Positions 1-6,290 of a stretch of 11,793 nucleotides of DNA are shown one piece after another. The notes under the pieces are model-generated. The model was not told where the DNA came from and ran no database searches. It saw only the letters and a list, made by a program, of their open reading frames with translations. The stretch's first letter is position 1; the number at the start of each line of letters is the position of its first letter. Source of the stretch: DATKCJ01 sp035513275 (GTDB taxonomy: Bacteria; Verrucomicrobiota; Verrucomicrobiia; Opitutales; Opitutaceae); NCBI GenBank assembly GCA_035513275.1, contig DATKCJ010000072.1, positions 1 to 11,793 on the forward strand, given 5' to 3'. Position numbers and translations under genes: made by a program.

Positions 1-65
1 GACTCTCAGCACGATCCGACCAAGCATTCCTTTGCCACTTCCGTCACACCAAAATGCCAAAACCC

Positions 66-88
66 AATGTCACCTATTAGGTGACATT
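66..88. repeat. Perfect 23-base palindrome downstream of the barrel gene
   Basis: Left arm AATGTCACCTA (66-76), central T (77), right arm TAGGTGACATT (78-88); the arms are exact reverse complements. It lies about 100 bases past the stop codon of the outer-membrane gene. As RNA it could form a 9-bp stem with a 5-base loop. On the minus strand it is followed by GGGTTTTGGCATTTTGG, so a weak bidirectional terminator is possible. A dimeric-protein binding site or a mobile-element end is equally possible. Nothing else in positions 1-187 supports a gene: only a short open stretch from an ATG at 27 runs off the left edge. Confidence 0.75.
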
Positions 89-187
89 CCCTCTGAGAAT
101 CGGCGAGATTCAGGCACCGACTTTCCAAGGGAGAAAACAGGGGACGACGGCGCTGCCTGCTGCTTTTGGAAGTAGTTTCGCGAACTC

Positions 188-1486
188 CTAGAAGCTGTAT
201 TTCGCTCCGAGCGATACCAGTTGCCGCGTGAAGTCTCGTCCTTGTTTGTCTGGGATTGAGCTTCGCGCCCGGTCCCATGACCAGGCGATGTCCAGCGTGA
301 GCTTCTTGTCGCGCTTGAACGTCAGCGAGGCGCTCGGCGTGTAGATCCAGTCTTCACGCATCACGGGAGGTTCCCACACGCCGCCGTAAGCTTTGAAGCC
401 CGCGGCAAACGTGAATCGCTCTCTGAAGTTGCGACGCCAGAGGATTTCGTAAGTGATGTCCTCGTATGCCGAGGGCGCTCCAAACGCGGGTTGCTCGAAG
501 CGCTTCACGGTGATCGTCACCGAGTCGGCGGCCGTGACCGTGAAGACGGCGGTGCCATCGATGAAGACCTTGCGTGGTGTGCGATCGAAATCCGCCGGCG
601 GACGATGGTTGAAATCCCTCCAATCCGGGCCGACGAAGAGATTCAGCTTGAGTCGCTCGGTCACCCGACCCTCGAACCCAAGAAGCAGGCGGCGGTAGTT
701 GTTGGAGTAGTCGTAGCTCACTTGCGGCAGCGATGGCTCGTGCTGCCAGCCGAAGCGGTAGGCGACGAAGAGGTAGCCGTCCTTGAACGCCTTGAAGCCT
801 GCGTCTAGCCCGACATTCACGTCGTTCCGGTCGACGTAATTCTGGTAATACGGAAACTTCGCGGGATCGCGCTCGGTCGTCCTGAAGTCGTGAACGTAGG
901 ACGACGCGGCCGGCCTGAAGAACCATCTGCCGTGTTTGTGGAATGCGCCGAAGCTGTTTCGAAAGAAGACCGCCTCGCGTCTGTCGCGGAGCGGAATGCC
1001 TCCGATCGCAGGAGCCCCGCCGGGGCCTCCGAATGTCAGACCCTCCTCGCTGCCGTCGATCCACGTGACGCTGTTCTGCAGCTGCCAGGTCACCTTGCCG
1101 ACGACACCACCGAACTGCATGGAGCCGCGATGCGCGACATGGCTTTCACCTGACTCTTGATGATAGGTAACAATCTCAGGCGCGTACGAACCGGAGACGG
1201 TGAAACCAACGCACGGTTTGAATCCGAATGTCACGCGAGGAGTGATCGAAGTGACGAACGACTCTTGCGAAGGCCGGGCCGCATTCGCGATCTGCGGCGC
1301 CGGCTCGTAGTCCTGCAGATACACGTTGTTGTCGAATGTCGCCTTGAGTGAGAGATCGGTGCTGGCGGTCCAACCCGATTCGCCCGATGCGATGCCAGTC
1401 GTGGCAACGACGAGAGAAGCGAAGACGCCGACACAGCGCCGCAGTCCCTGCGGGCGGTTCTGCCGACGCGAGCCCCAAACCTTCAC
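188..1486 (-). CDS. Putative outer-membrane beta-barrel protein
   Basis: 432 residues from a GTG at 1486-1484. This start overlaps the transporter's TGA as GTGA, a typical translational-coupling arrangement, and it places a signal peptide at the N-terminus: a basic stretch with several Arg (residues 6-17), a hydrophobic core CVGVFASLVVATTGIA (18-33) and probable cleavage near A33 or G35. The longer in-frame start inside the transporter gene would bury this signal and is rejected. The mature part alternates polar and hydrophobic/aromatic residues throughout, with short turns rich in Asp, Asn, Gly and Pro. It ends in ...LGAKYSF; the terminal Phe is the usual recognition signal for the BAM outer-membrane insertion machinery. 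I recognise no specific named family. The start of the mature part (TDLSLKATFDNNVYLQ) resembles uncharacterised barrel proteins of Verrucomicrobia, from memory only. Coupling to an inner-membrane carrier suggests a role in uptake or export of the same solute, which is inference. Confidence 0.72.
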   Translation of the reverse strand: MKVWGSRRQNRPQGLRRCVGVFASLVVATTGIASGESGWTASTDLSLKATFDNNVYLQDYEPAPQIANAARPSQESFVTSITPRVTFGFKPCVGFTVSGSYAPEIVTYHQESGESHVAHRGSMQFGGVVGKVTWQLQNSVTWIDGSEEGLTFGGPGGAPAIGGIPLRDRREAVFFRNSFGAFHKHGRWFFRPAASSYVHDFRTTERDPAKFPYYQNYVDRNDVNVGLDAGFKAFKDGYLFVAYRFGWQHEPSLPQVSYDYSNNYRRLLLGFEGRVTERLKLNLFVGPDWRDFNHRPPADFDRTPRKVFIDGTAVFTVTAADSVTITVKRFEQPAFGAPSAYEDITYEILWRRNFRERFTFAAGFKAYGGVWEPPVMREDWIYTPSASLTFKRDKKLTLDIAWSWDRARSSIPDKQGRDFTRQLVSLGAKYSF

Positions 1487-2763
1487 GCTCTCAGAGTGGA
1501 AGCAGATGCAGCACTCGCATCCGCGAGGCGCTGATGCGGCGGCTTCACCACAAACGTGGCGATGGCTGCGAGCACCAGCAGGCCTGCCGAACAGTAGTAG
1601 GCAAAGTCGAAACTCTGGGTGCGGTCGTAGACCAGACCCGCAAGAAGCGAGAGGCCGAATCCGCCCCAACCCCACGCTGTGAATACCAGACCGTAGTTTA
1701 CCCCGAAGTTCTTGAGGCCGTAGAAGTCCTTCGTGATCGAGGGAAACAGCGCGAGGTTCGCGCCGTAGTTCGCGCCCACCAGGGCCGAGAGCAATGCAAG
1801 CACGCCCTTGCTGCCGAGGAAATTGTCGGTCGAGGCCTGCGAGAGAAGCAGAACGATGACCGTCTGTGTGACGAAGCAGATGAACAGAGTCTTCTGCCTA
1901 CCGATTCTGTCGGACAAGCTGCCGGCCACGATCCGTCCTGCGCCGTTGCCGATGGCCAGCACGGCGACGAGCACAAACCCCAATTGCACGCCCGCCTGCA
2001 CATCAACCATCTTTGCGAGCTTGGAGATGATCATCAGCCCCGCGCCCGCGCCGGCGGCGAACATGAACTCAAGCACGTGAAACTGCCACGTCTTGAACAT
2101 CTCGAGCGGAGAGTAGTCGACCTTGTGAGTCGCGCCGATCCTGATGGGTTTGCTTCCCGGCGGCACGTATCCGGAGGGTGGTGCCTTCAGTATCTGTGCG
2201 AGCCCGGTCACGATCACGAGGAAGCCGATCCCGAGTGCCAGCATCGTGAACGGCACACCCTTGATCCCGATCAACCAGTTCGCCAGTGGCGCGATGTAGA
2301 CGCTGGCCAGACCGAAGCCCGAAACCACGATGCCTGCGATCATTCCTGTGCGCGCGGCGGGAAACCACTTCACTGCCGGCGGCGTGGCGCTCGCATAGCC
2401 GAAGCCGAAGCCAGCACCTGCAAGCACGCCGAAGCCGAGCACAAAACCAAGCGGTGTGGCGATCTGGCTCGCGAGTATCATGCCTGCCCCCACCAGAACA
2501 CCTCCAATCGACGCGACCAACCGTGGTCCCATCCGGTCCTGCATCCGGCCCGCAGGAACCATAACAAACGCAAAGACCAGACACGCGACGGCGTAAGGGA
2601 GAGCTTTCTCAGCCTCCGTCCAGCCCCACTCTTCGGGGATCTTTTTGCTCACGACGCTCCACGTGTAGAGCACGCCGAGCGCGAGATTGATGCCGAGTCC
2701 TGCAAAGGTCACGGACCAGCCGCGATTCTTCACAGTGGGGACGGAGGGGTTCATTGTTGTCAT
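1483..2763 (-). CDS. MFS transporter, oxalate/formate antiporter (OFA, OxlT-like) family
   Basis: 426 residues, about 12 membrane segments, the usual length for this family. The ATG at 2763 is chosen because GAGGA lies 7 bases upstream; an upstream in-frame ATG at 2868 lacks such support. Family marks: the loop 2-3 signature AGRMQDRMGPR (71-81), its repeat after helix 8 as AGSLSDRIGRQK (280-291), and the OFA-like stretches VLYTWSV (31-37), GANYGANLALFPS (330-342) and NYGLVFTAWGWGG (356-368). A hydrophilic central loop lies around 194-222. Characterised relatives carry small carboxylates: OxlT exchanges oxalate and formate, and E. coli YhjX is linked to pyruvate. Acetate, pyruvate, lactate or a dicarboxylate are all reasonable substrates. 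Being downstream of acs on the same strand favours a monocarboxylate that ends up as acetyl-CoA, but the substrate cannot be read from the sequence. The next gene overlaps its last 4 bases. Confidence 0.88.
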   Translation of the reverse strand: MTTMNPSVPTVKNRGWSVTFAGLGINLALGVLYTWSVVSKKIPEEWGWTEAEKALPYAVACLVFAFVMVPAGRMQDRMGPRLVASIGGVLVGAGMILASQIATPLGFVLGFGVLAGAGFGFGYASATPPAVKWFPAARTGMIAGIVVSGFGLASVYIAPLANWLIGIKGVPFTMLALGIGFLVIVTGLAQILKAPPSGYVPPGSKPIRIGATHKVDYSPLEMFKTWQFHVLEFMFAAGAGAGLMIISKLAKMVDVQAGVQLGFVLVAVLAIGNGAGRIVAGSLSDRIGRQKTLFICFVTQTVIVLLLSQASTDNFLGSKGVLALLSALVGANYGANLALFPSITKDFYGLKNFGVNYGLVFTAWGWGGFGLSLLAGLVYDRTQSFDFAYYCSAGLLVLAAIATFVVKPPHQRLADASAASASTLRA

Positions 2764-3035
2764 GGAGTAATCCTCGGAAAGCAGCGAGGTTACGCGGTCC
2801 CGGAGGCCGGGCGCGCGTTCGCAAGAGCACAAGGCATGAATGCCCGCACGCGCGGGCAGTGGAGTCACGCGGGGTGGCGCGCTCCTGAAATTCGCGTCCG
2901 GCGCCTGGCCCCGCGAAGATTTCGCAGGGTTGTGGTGCTGGAGCGAAGAGTGACCACTTCATTGCATCGTGGTCGCCGCGGAGACCGCCCTCCGGCGGCG
3001 TGGCTTGGAGATGGGGCGCGTTGCGCTCCGTCCGT
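2764..3035 (-). other. acs-transporter intergenic region with small hairpins
   Basis: 272 bases without a supportable gene. It holds a perfect 7-bp stem with a 4-base loop (TGCCCGC 2841-2847, loop ACGC, GCGGGCA 2852-2858), a 5-bp stem (CCCGG 2799-2803, loop AGG, CCGGG 2807-2811), a 5-bp stem (GCGAA 2913-2917 with TTCGC 2921-2925) and a longer-range 6-bp pair (CGCCGC 2974-2979 with GCGGCG 2995-3000). None is followed by a good T-tract on the minus strand. The 2841-2858 hairpin, followed by a moderately T-rich stretch, is the best candidate for an attenuating or terminating element after acs. I see no convincing promoter here, so the transporter may be served by read-through or by a promoter I cannot recognise. 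Confidence 0.45.
2771..2775 (-). promoter_or_regulatory. Ribosome-binding site of the OFA transporter gene
   Basis: The minus strand reads GAGGA, then a 7-base spacer TTACTCC, then ATG at 2763. This fixes the transporter start among several in-frame candidates. It is the only clear Shine-Dalgarno site I find in the window; the other starts have no purine-rich motif at a normal distance. Confidence 0.7.
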
Positions 3036-5009
3036 CTAGCGCCGTCCCTTCACGAGCGCCTCAACGACATGAGGGTCTGCCAGGGTGGAGGTGTCTCCAA
3101 TCTGGTCGACTGCGCTCTCGGCGATCTTGCGCAGAATGCGGCGCATGATCTTGCCGGACCTGGTCTTTGGAAGACCGGGTGCGAATTGAATCTTGTCCGG
3201 AACAGCGATCGGACCGATTTCCTTACGGACGTGGAGAGCGAGTTCTTTTCGGATCTCTTCGCTCTCGGCGATGCCCTCCTTGAGGGTCACGAATGCATAG
3301 AGGCCCTGGCCTTTGATGTCGTGTGGCATCGGCGCGACCGCGGCCTCGGCGACGCTCGGGTGGCTGACGAGTGCGCTCTCGACCTCGGCAGTGCCGATGC
3401 GGTGGCCGGAGACGTTGACGACGTCGTCGATGCGTCCCATGAGCCAGTAGTCCCCGTCAGTGTCGACACGGCAACCGTCGCCCGTGAAGTAGATGTCGGG
3501 ATACATCGTGAAGTAGGTGTCGATGAACCTGTCGTGATCACCCCACGTGGTGCGCATCATGCCGGGCCATGGTTTCTTGATGCAGAGCTTGCCGCCCTCG
3601 TTGCGATCGCACTGCGAGCCGTCGTCGCGAAGCACGACCGGTTCCACACCGAAGAAGGGCCGGATGGCGCTTCCCGGCTTGGTGACGTGCGCGCCTGGCA
3701 GTGGCGTGATCAGGATTCCGCCGGTCTCAGTCTGCCACCAGGTGTCGACGATCGGGCAGCGCTCCTTTCCGATGACGTTGTGATACCACATCCACGCCTC
3801 CGGGTTGATCGGCTCGCCGACAGTGCCAAGGGTGCGAAGTGAACCCAGGTCGTGCTTCGCCGGCCATTCCTCACCAAGCCTGATCAGCGAGCGGATCGCA
3901 GTCGGGGCCGTGTAGAAGACGGTGACCTTGTATTTCGCGACGACCTGCCAGAATCGTCCGGCGTCGGGGTAGGTGGGCACACCCTCGAACATGATCGTGG
4001 TCGCTCCATTGCAGAGCGGGCCGTAGACGATGTAGCTGTGGCCGGTGACCCAGCCGATGTCCGCGGTGCACCAGTAAATGTCATCCTCGTGGACGTCGAA
4101 GACGTATTTGTGCGTGAGGCTCGCGTGCAGGAGATAACCGGCGGTCGAGTGGACCACGCCCTTTGGCTTTCCGGTCGAGCCGGAGGTGTAGAGCATGAAC
4201 AGCACGTCCTCTGCCTTCATCGGCTCGGGCGCGCATTCCGCGGATGCTTTTCCCATCAACTCGTGCCACCAAACATCGCGACCGGCGACGATGTTGCACG
4301 GGGTGTCGTTGCGGCGAACGACGACGACATTCTGGATCGTCGGGCAGCCACCCAGAGCCTCGTCGGCGATCACCTTCAGAGGAATGCTCTTTCCCGCGCG
4401 AAGCGAGGTGTTCGACGTGATGAGCAGTTTGCAGGAGGAATCTTGAATCCGGCCCGCCAGCGCATCTGCGCTGAAACCGCCGAACACGATCGAGTGGATC
4501 GCGCCGATGCGCGTGCACGCGAGCATGGCAATCGCGAGCTCGGGAATCATCGGCAGGTAGATCGCCACCCGGTCGCCTTTCGCGATCGAAAGGGACTTGA
4601 GGACATTCGCGAAACGGCAGACTTCCCCGTGGAGTTCCGAATAGGTGAGCACGCGGCTGTCATTCTCAGGTTCACCCTGCCAGATGATTGCAGGCTGGTT
4701 GCCACGCTTCGCAAGGTGCCGGTCGAGGCAGTTGGCGCTCACGTTGAGGACGCCGTCTTCGAACCAAGTGTGGTGAATCTGGCGCTTGGCCGTATCCCAA
4801 GTGTATTCCCGCGCTTGCGTCGGGGCTTTGAGCCACGCGAGCGTGCGCGCTTGCTCCAGCCAGAAGGTATCAGGGTCGTTGATCGACTGCTGATACATTT
4901 GTTCGTACTGTTCCGCGTTGATGTGCGCGCGTTTGACGGCCTCCGGCGACGGAGGAAACGAGCGCGTCTCTGTCATCAGGGAGGTAACGGATGCAGGTTG
5001 GGTAGACAT
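3036..5009 (-). CDS. acs: Acetyl-CoA synthetase (AMP-forming)
   Basis: 657 residues, full length for Acs (about 650). It activates acetate: acetate + ATP + CoA gives acetyl-CoA + AMP + PPi via acetyl-adenylate, in the cytoplasm. Visible marks: phosphate loop YTSGSTGKPKG (274-284), acetate-pocket region DIGWVTGHSY (317-326), TWWQTETGG (423-431), whose second Trp limits the pocket to acetate in known Acs enzymes, YFTGDG (507-512), hinge and lid GRIDDVVNVSGHRIG (525-539), and the C-terminal PKTRSGKIMRR with the adenylation lysine at 620. In Salmonella the equivalent Lys609 is acetylated by Pat, which switches the enzyme off. Here the upstream genes encode a GNAT-domain protein and a deacetylase, so the same control is plausible. 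The ATG at 5009 lies about 30 bases after a predicted promoter; an alternative ATG is at 4976. Neither has a clear ribosome-binding site. Confidence 0.97.
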   Translation of the reverse strand: MSTQPASVTSLMTETRSFPPSPEAVKRAHINAEQYEQMYQQSINDPDTFWLEQARTLAWLKAPTQAREYTWDTAKRQIHHTWFEDGVLNVSANCLDRHLAKRGNQPAIIWQGEPENDSRVLTYSELHGEVCRFANVLKSLSIAKGDRVAIYLPMIPELAIAMLACTRIGAIHSIVFGGFSADALAGRIQDSSCKLLITSNTSLRAGKSIPLKVIADEALGGCPTIQNVVVVRRNDTPCNIVAGRDVWWHELMGKASAECAPEPMKAEDVLFMLYTSGSTGKPKGVVHSTAGYLLHASLTHKYVFDVHEDDIYWCTADIGWVTGHSYIVYGPLCNGATTIMFEGVPTYPDAGRFWQVVAKYKVTVFYTAPTAIRSLIRLGEEWPAKHDLGSLRTLGTVGEPINPEAWMWYHNVIGKERCPIVDTWWQTETGGILITPLPGAHVTKPGSAIRPFFGVEPVVLRDDGSQCDRNEGGKLCIKKPWPGMMRTTWGDHDRFIDTYFTMYPDIYFTGDGCRVDTDGDYWLMGRIDDVVNVSGHRIGTAEVESALVSHPSVAEAAVAPMPHDIKGQGLYAFVTLKEGIAESEEIRKELALHVRKEIGPIAVPDKIQFAPGLPKTRSGKIMRRILRKIAESAVDQIGDTSTLADPHVVEALVKGRR

Positions 5010-5046
5010 GACGGCTGCTAATGCTGAGGTTACAAGAAGCGAGTGG

Positions 5047-5076
5047 ATCTTACTTTCGGTGAAAGTTTCGTGTCAA
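5047..5076 (-). promoter_or_regulatory. Predicted sigma70-type promoter of acs
   Basis: On the minus strand TTGACA (5076-5071) matches the -35 consensus exactly. It is followed by an 18-base spacer and TAAGAT (5052-5047), which matches the -10 consensus at 4 of 6 positions. Transcription would start near 5040, giving a leader of about 31 bases before the acs ATG at 5009. The 108-base gap here is one of the few breaks in an otherwise tight gene string, which supports a separate acs transcription unit. The assignment is by eye. Confidence 0.6.
5052..5066. promoter_or_regulatory. Candidate operator: inverted repeat within the acs promoter spacer
   Basis: ACTTTC (5052-5057), centre GGT, GAAAGT (5061-5066): perfect 6-bp arms around 3 bases. 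It lies entirely between the predicted -35 and -10 boxes, apart from the one base shared with the -10 box. This is a classic position for a repressor that blocks RNA polymerase, or for an activator acting on a long spacer. No regulator gene is present in the window, so the binding protein is unknown. Confidence 0.4.
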
Positions 5077-5117
5077 CCTCACCGGCCCGGGCGGCTACTT
5101 CTGAAGGGCGCGTAATC

Positions 5118-6266
5118 CTACCCATCAGCAATGACGCCATGAAGAGGAAAGAGTGCAGTCTGCAGTCTTTCGCAAGTGGCTTGAAGCTCTGCGTCGACTG
5201 CGAGCCGCTGCTCAGCGAAGACCGGGCGACCGTGGTCCCTAAGGCCGCCGACCCAGTCCGAGCTTGCGAGCATGTTTCCACCGACGACGGGATGGTGCAT
5301 CTCAGCAAACTCGTCGCCGCTGCATGTGCTCCATGCAAGTGCCCAGCCGCGGACGGTATTCTCGACATGGTATCCGCCGCCACCTGCGACCAACATCGGA
5401 CGGTCAAGCGCGAGGAGAGATTGGAGAACATCGACGACCACATTGTTCGTCAGCCGCAGATGCGTGAGCGGATCGCCGGCGAGAATATCCATCCCGAGCC
5501 CAATCACGAGGCAGTCCGGGTTGAACGCCTTCAACAACGGCATCGCAACGCTACCAAACGCCCGCATGTAGGCCTCGTCGTAGATATCCGCGGGCAGAGG
5601 GATATTGACGTTGAATCCCAAGCCGGCGCCGGAGCCGATCTCATCCTCGAAACCGCCCCACGGGAACAAAGTCTTCCCGCTCTCGTGCAGCGAGATCTTC
5701 AGGACATCGTTGCGCTCGTAGAGGATCGATTGGACTCCGTCGCCATGATGCGCGTCGACGTCGACATACGCCGTTCGCTTTCCGGCCCTCGCCAGATGAT
5801 CGCATGCCAGCGCGACATCGTTCAGGTAGCAAAATCCTCCGGCGCGATCGGCGAATGCGTGGTGCAAGCCCCCGTAGAGATTGAAGGCGACATCCGCGGC
5901 GCCGCTCAACAGGAGGTCAGCGCCGACCAGCCCGGCACCGCTCGCCCAGCTCCCGTAGCTGAACAAATCCTTGAACACGGGCGTGTCGTGTCCGCCGATT
6001 CCCATGTGAAGCGCTTCGACGGTGAGATCGCCGGCAGCCGCGCGCTGCAGCTCGGCGAGATACGCCGGCGTGTGAATCCGGCCCAGCTCGGCAAGTGTCG
6101 CTTTCCGCGGCGCGATCTCCACCTGGTCTGTGCCTCCCAGTAGTCCGAGAGAGCGCAGGCGCCGCCGTGTCTTTCCGGCCCGCTCCGTTTTGAAGGGACA
6201 GTCTGGCGGGTAGGAAAGAGCCTCAATCTCCGGCGAGTGCAGGTAGGCGAGGCGTCGGCGTTGCAT
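5118..6266 (-). CDS. acuC: AcuC-type lysine deacetylase (histone deacetylase superfamily)
   Basis: 382 residues, close to B. subtilis AcuC (about 387). It should remove acetyl groups from protein lysines by zinc-dependent hydrolysis in the cytoplasm. Catalytic parts are intact: tandem His HH (135-136) in GGLHHAF, zinc ligands D171 and H173 in DVDAHHGDG (169-177), third zinc ligand D260 in GLGMDILAGDPLTHL (256-270), and transition-state Tyr299 in GGGGYH (295-300). AcuC-like details include HDTPVF (93-98) and DPLTHL, as opposed to the DRLG-like form of eukaryotic enzymes. In Bacillus, AcuC reverses acetylation of acetyl-CoA synthetase. Here it lies directly upstream of acs and 24 bases downstream of a GNAT-bearing gene, which points to the same target. 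The ATG at 6266 lacks a clear ribosome-binding site, but the fold begins right after it (RRLAYLHSPE). Polyamine or other small-molecule deacetylation is the main alternative. Confidence 0.9.
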   Translation of the reverse strand: MQRRRLAYLHSPEIEALSYPPDCPFKTERAGKTRRRLRSLGLLGGTDQVEIAPRKATLAELGRIHTPAYLAELQRAAAGDLTVEALHMGIGGHDTPVFKDLFSYGSWASGAGLVGADLLLSGAADVAFNLYGGLHHAFADRAGGFCYLNDVALACDHLARAGKRTAYVDVDAHHGDGVQSILYERNDVLKISLHESGKTLFPWGGFEDEIGSGAGLGFNVNIPLPADIYDEAYMRAFGSVAMPLLKAFNPDCLVIGLGMDILAGDPLTHLRLTNNVVVDVLQSLLALDRPMLVAGGGGYHVENTVRGWALAWSTCSGDEFAEMHHPVVGGNMLASSDWVGGLRDHGRPVFAEQRLAVDAELQATCERLQTALFPLHGVIADG

Positions 6267-6290
6267 GCGGATTGAGCCGGCTTTGCCGCT

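Noticed and set aside
6..278. A 90-codon minus-strand open frame at the left edge
   Set aside because: It starts inside the barrel gene in another frame, crosses the perfect palindrome and shows no protein-like pattern.
1487..1675. Extended N-terminus of the barrel protein starting inside the transporter gene
   Set aside because: The extra 63 residues are Cys/Arg/Pro-rich, overlap the transporter and would place the signal peptide internally. The GTG at 1486 fits much better.
2764..2868. Extended N-terminus of the transporter from an ATG at 2868
   Set aside because: The added residues are not family-like, and a strong GAGGA ribosome-binding site directs translation to the ATG at 2763.
1348..3039. 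A 563-codon open frame on the plus strand opposite the transporter and the intergenic region
   Set aside because: Its translation is rich in Arg, His and Cys without membrane or domain patterns, and it lies antisense to a clear MFS gene. It is explained by GC-rich third codon positions.
3852..5021. A 389-codon plus-strand open frame opposite acs, and similar long ones at 5043-6143, 7149-8180 and 7984-8958
   Set aside because: All are antisense shadows of well-recognised enzymes. Their translations show no known motif and an Arg/Asp/Val-rich composition typical of shadow frames.
5082..5096. GC-rich partial palindrome around CCCGGG after the deacetylase gene as a terminator
   Set aside because: The stem is imperfect and no T-tract follows on the minus strand. 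The upstream operon may read through into acs.
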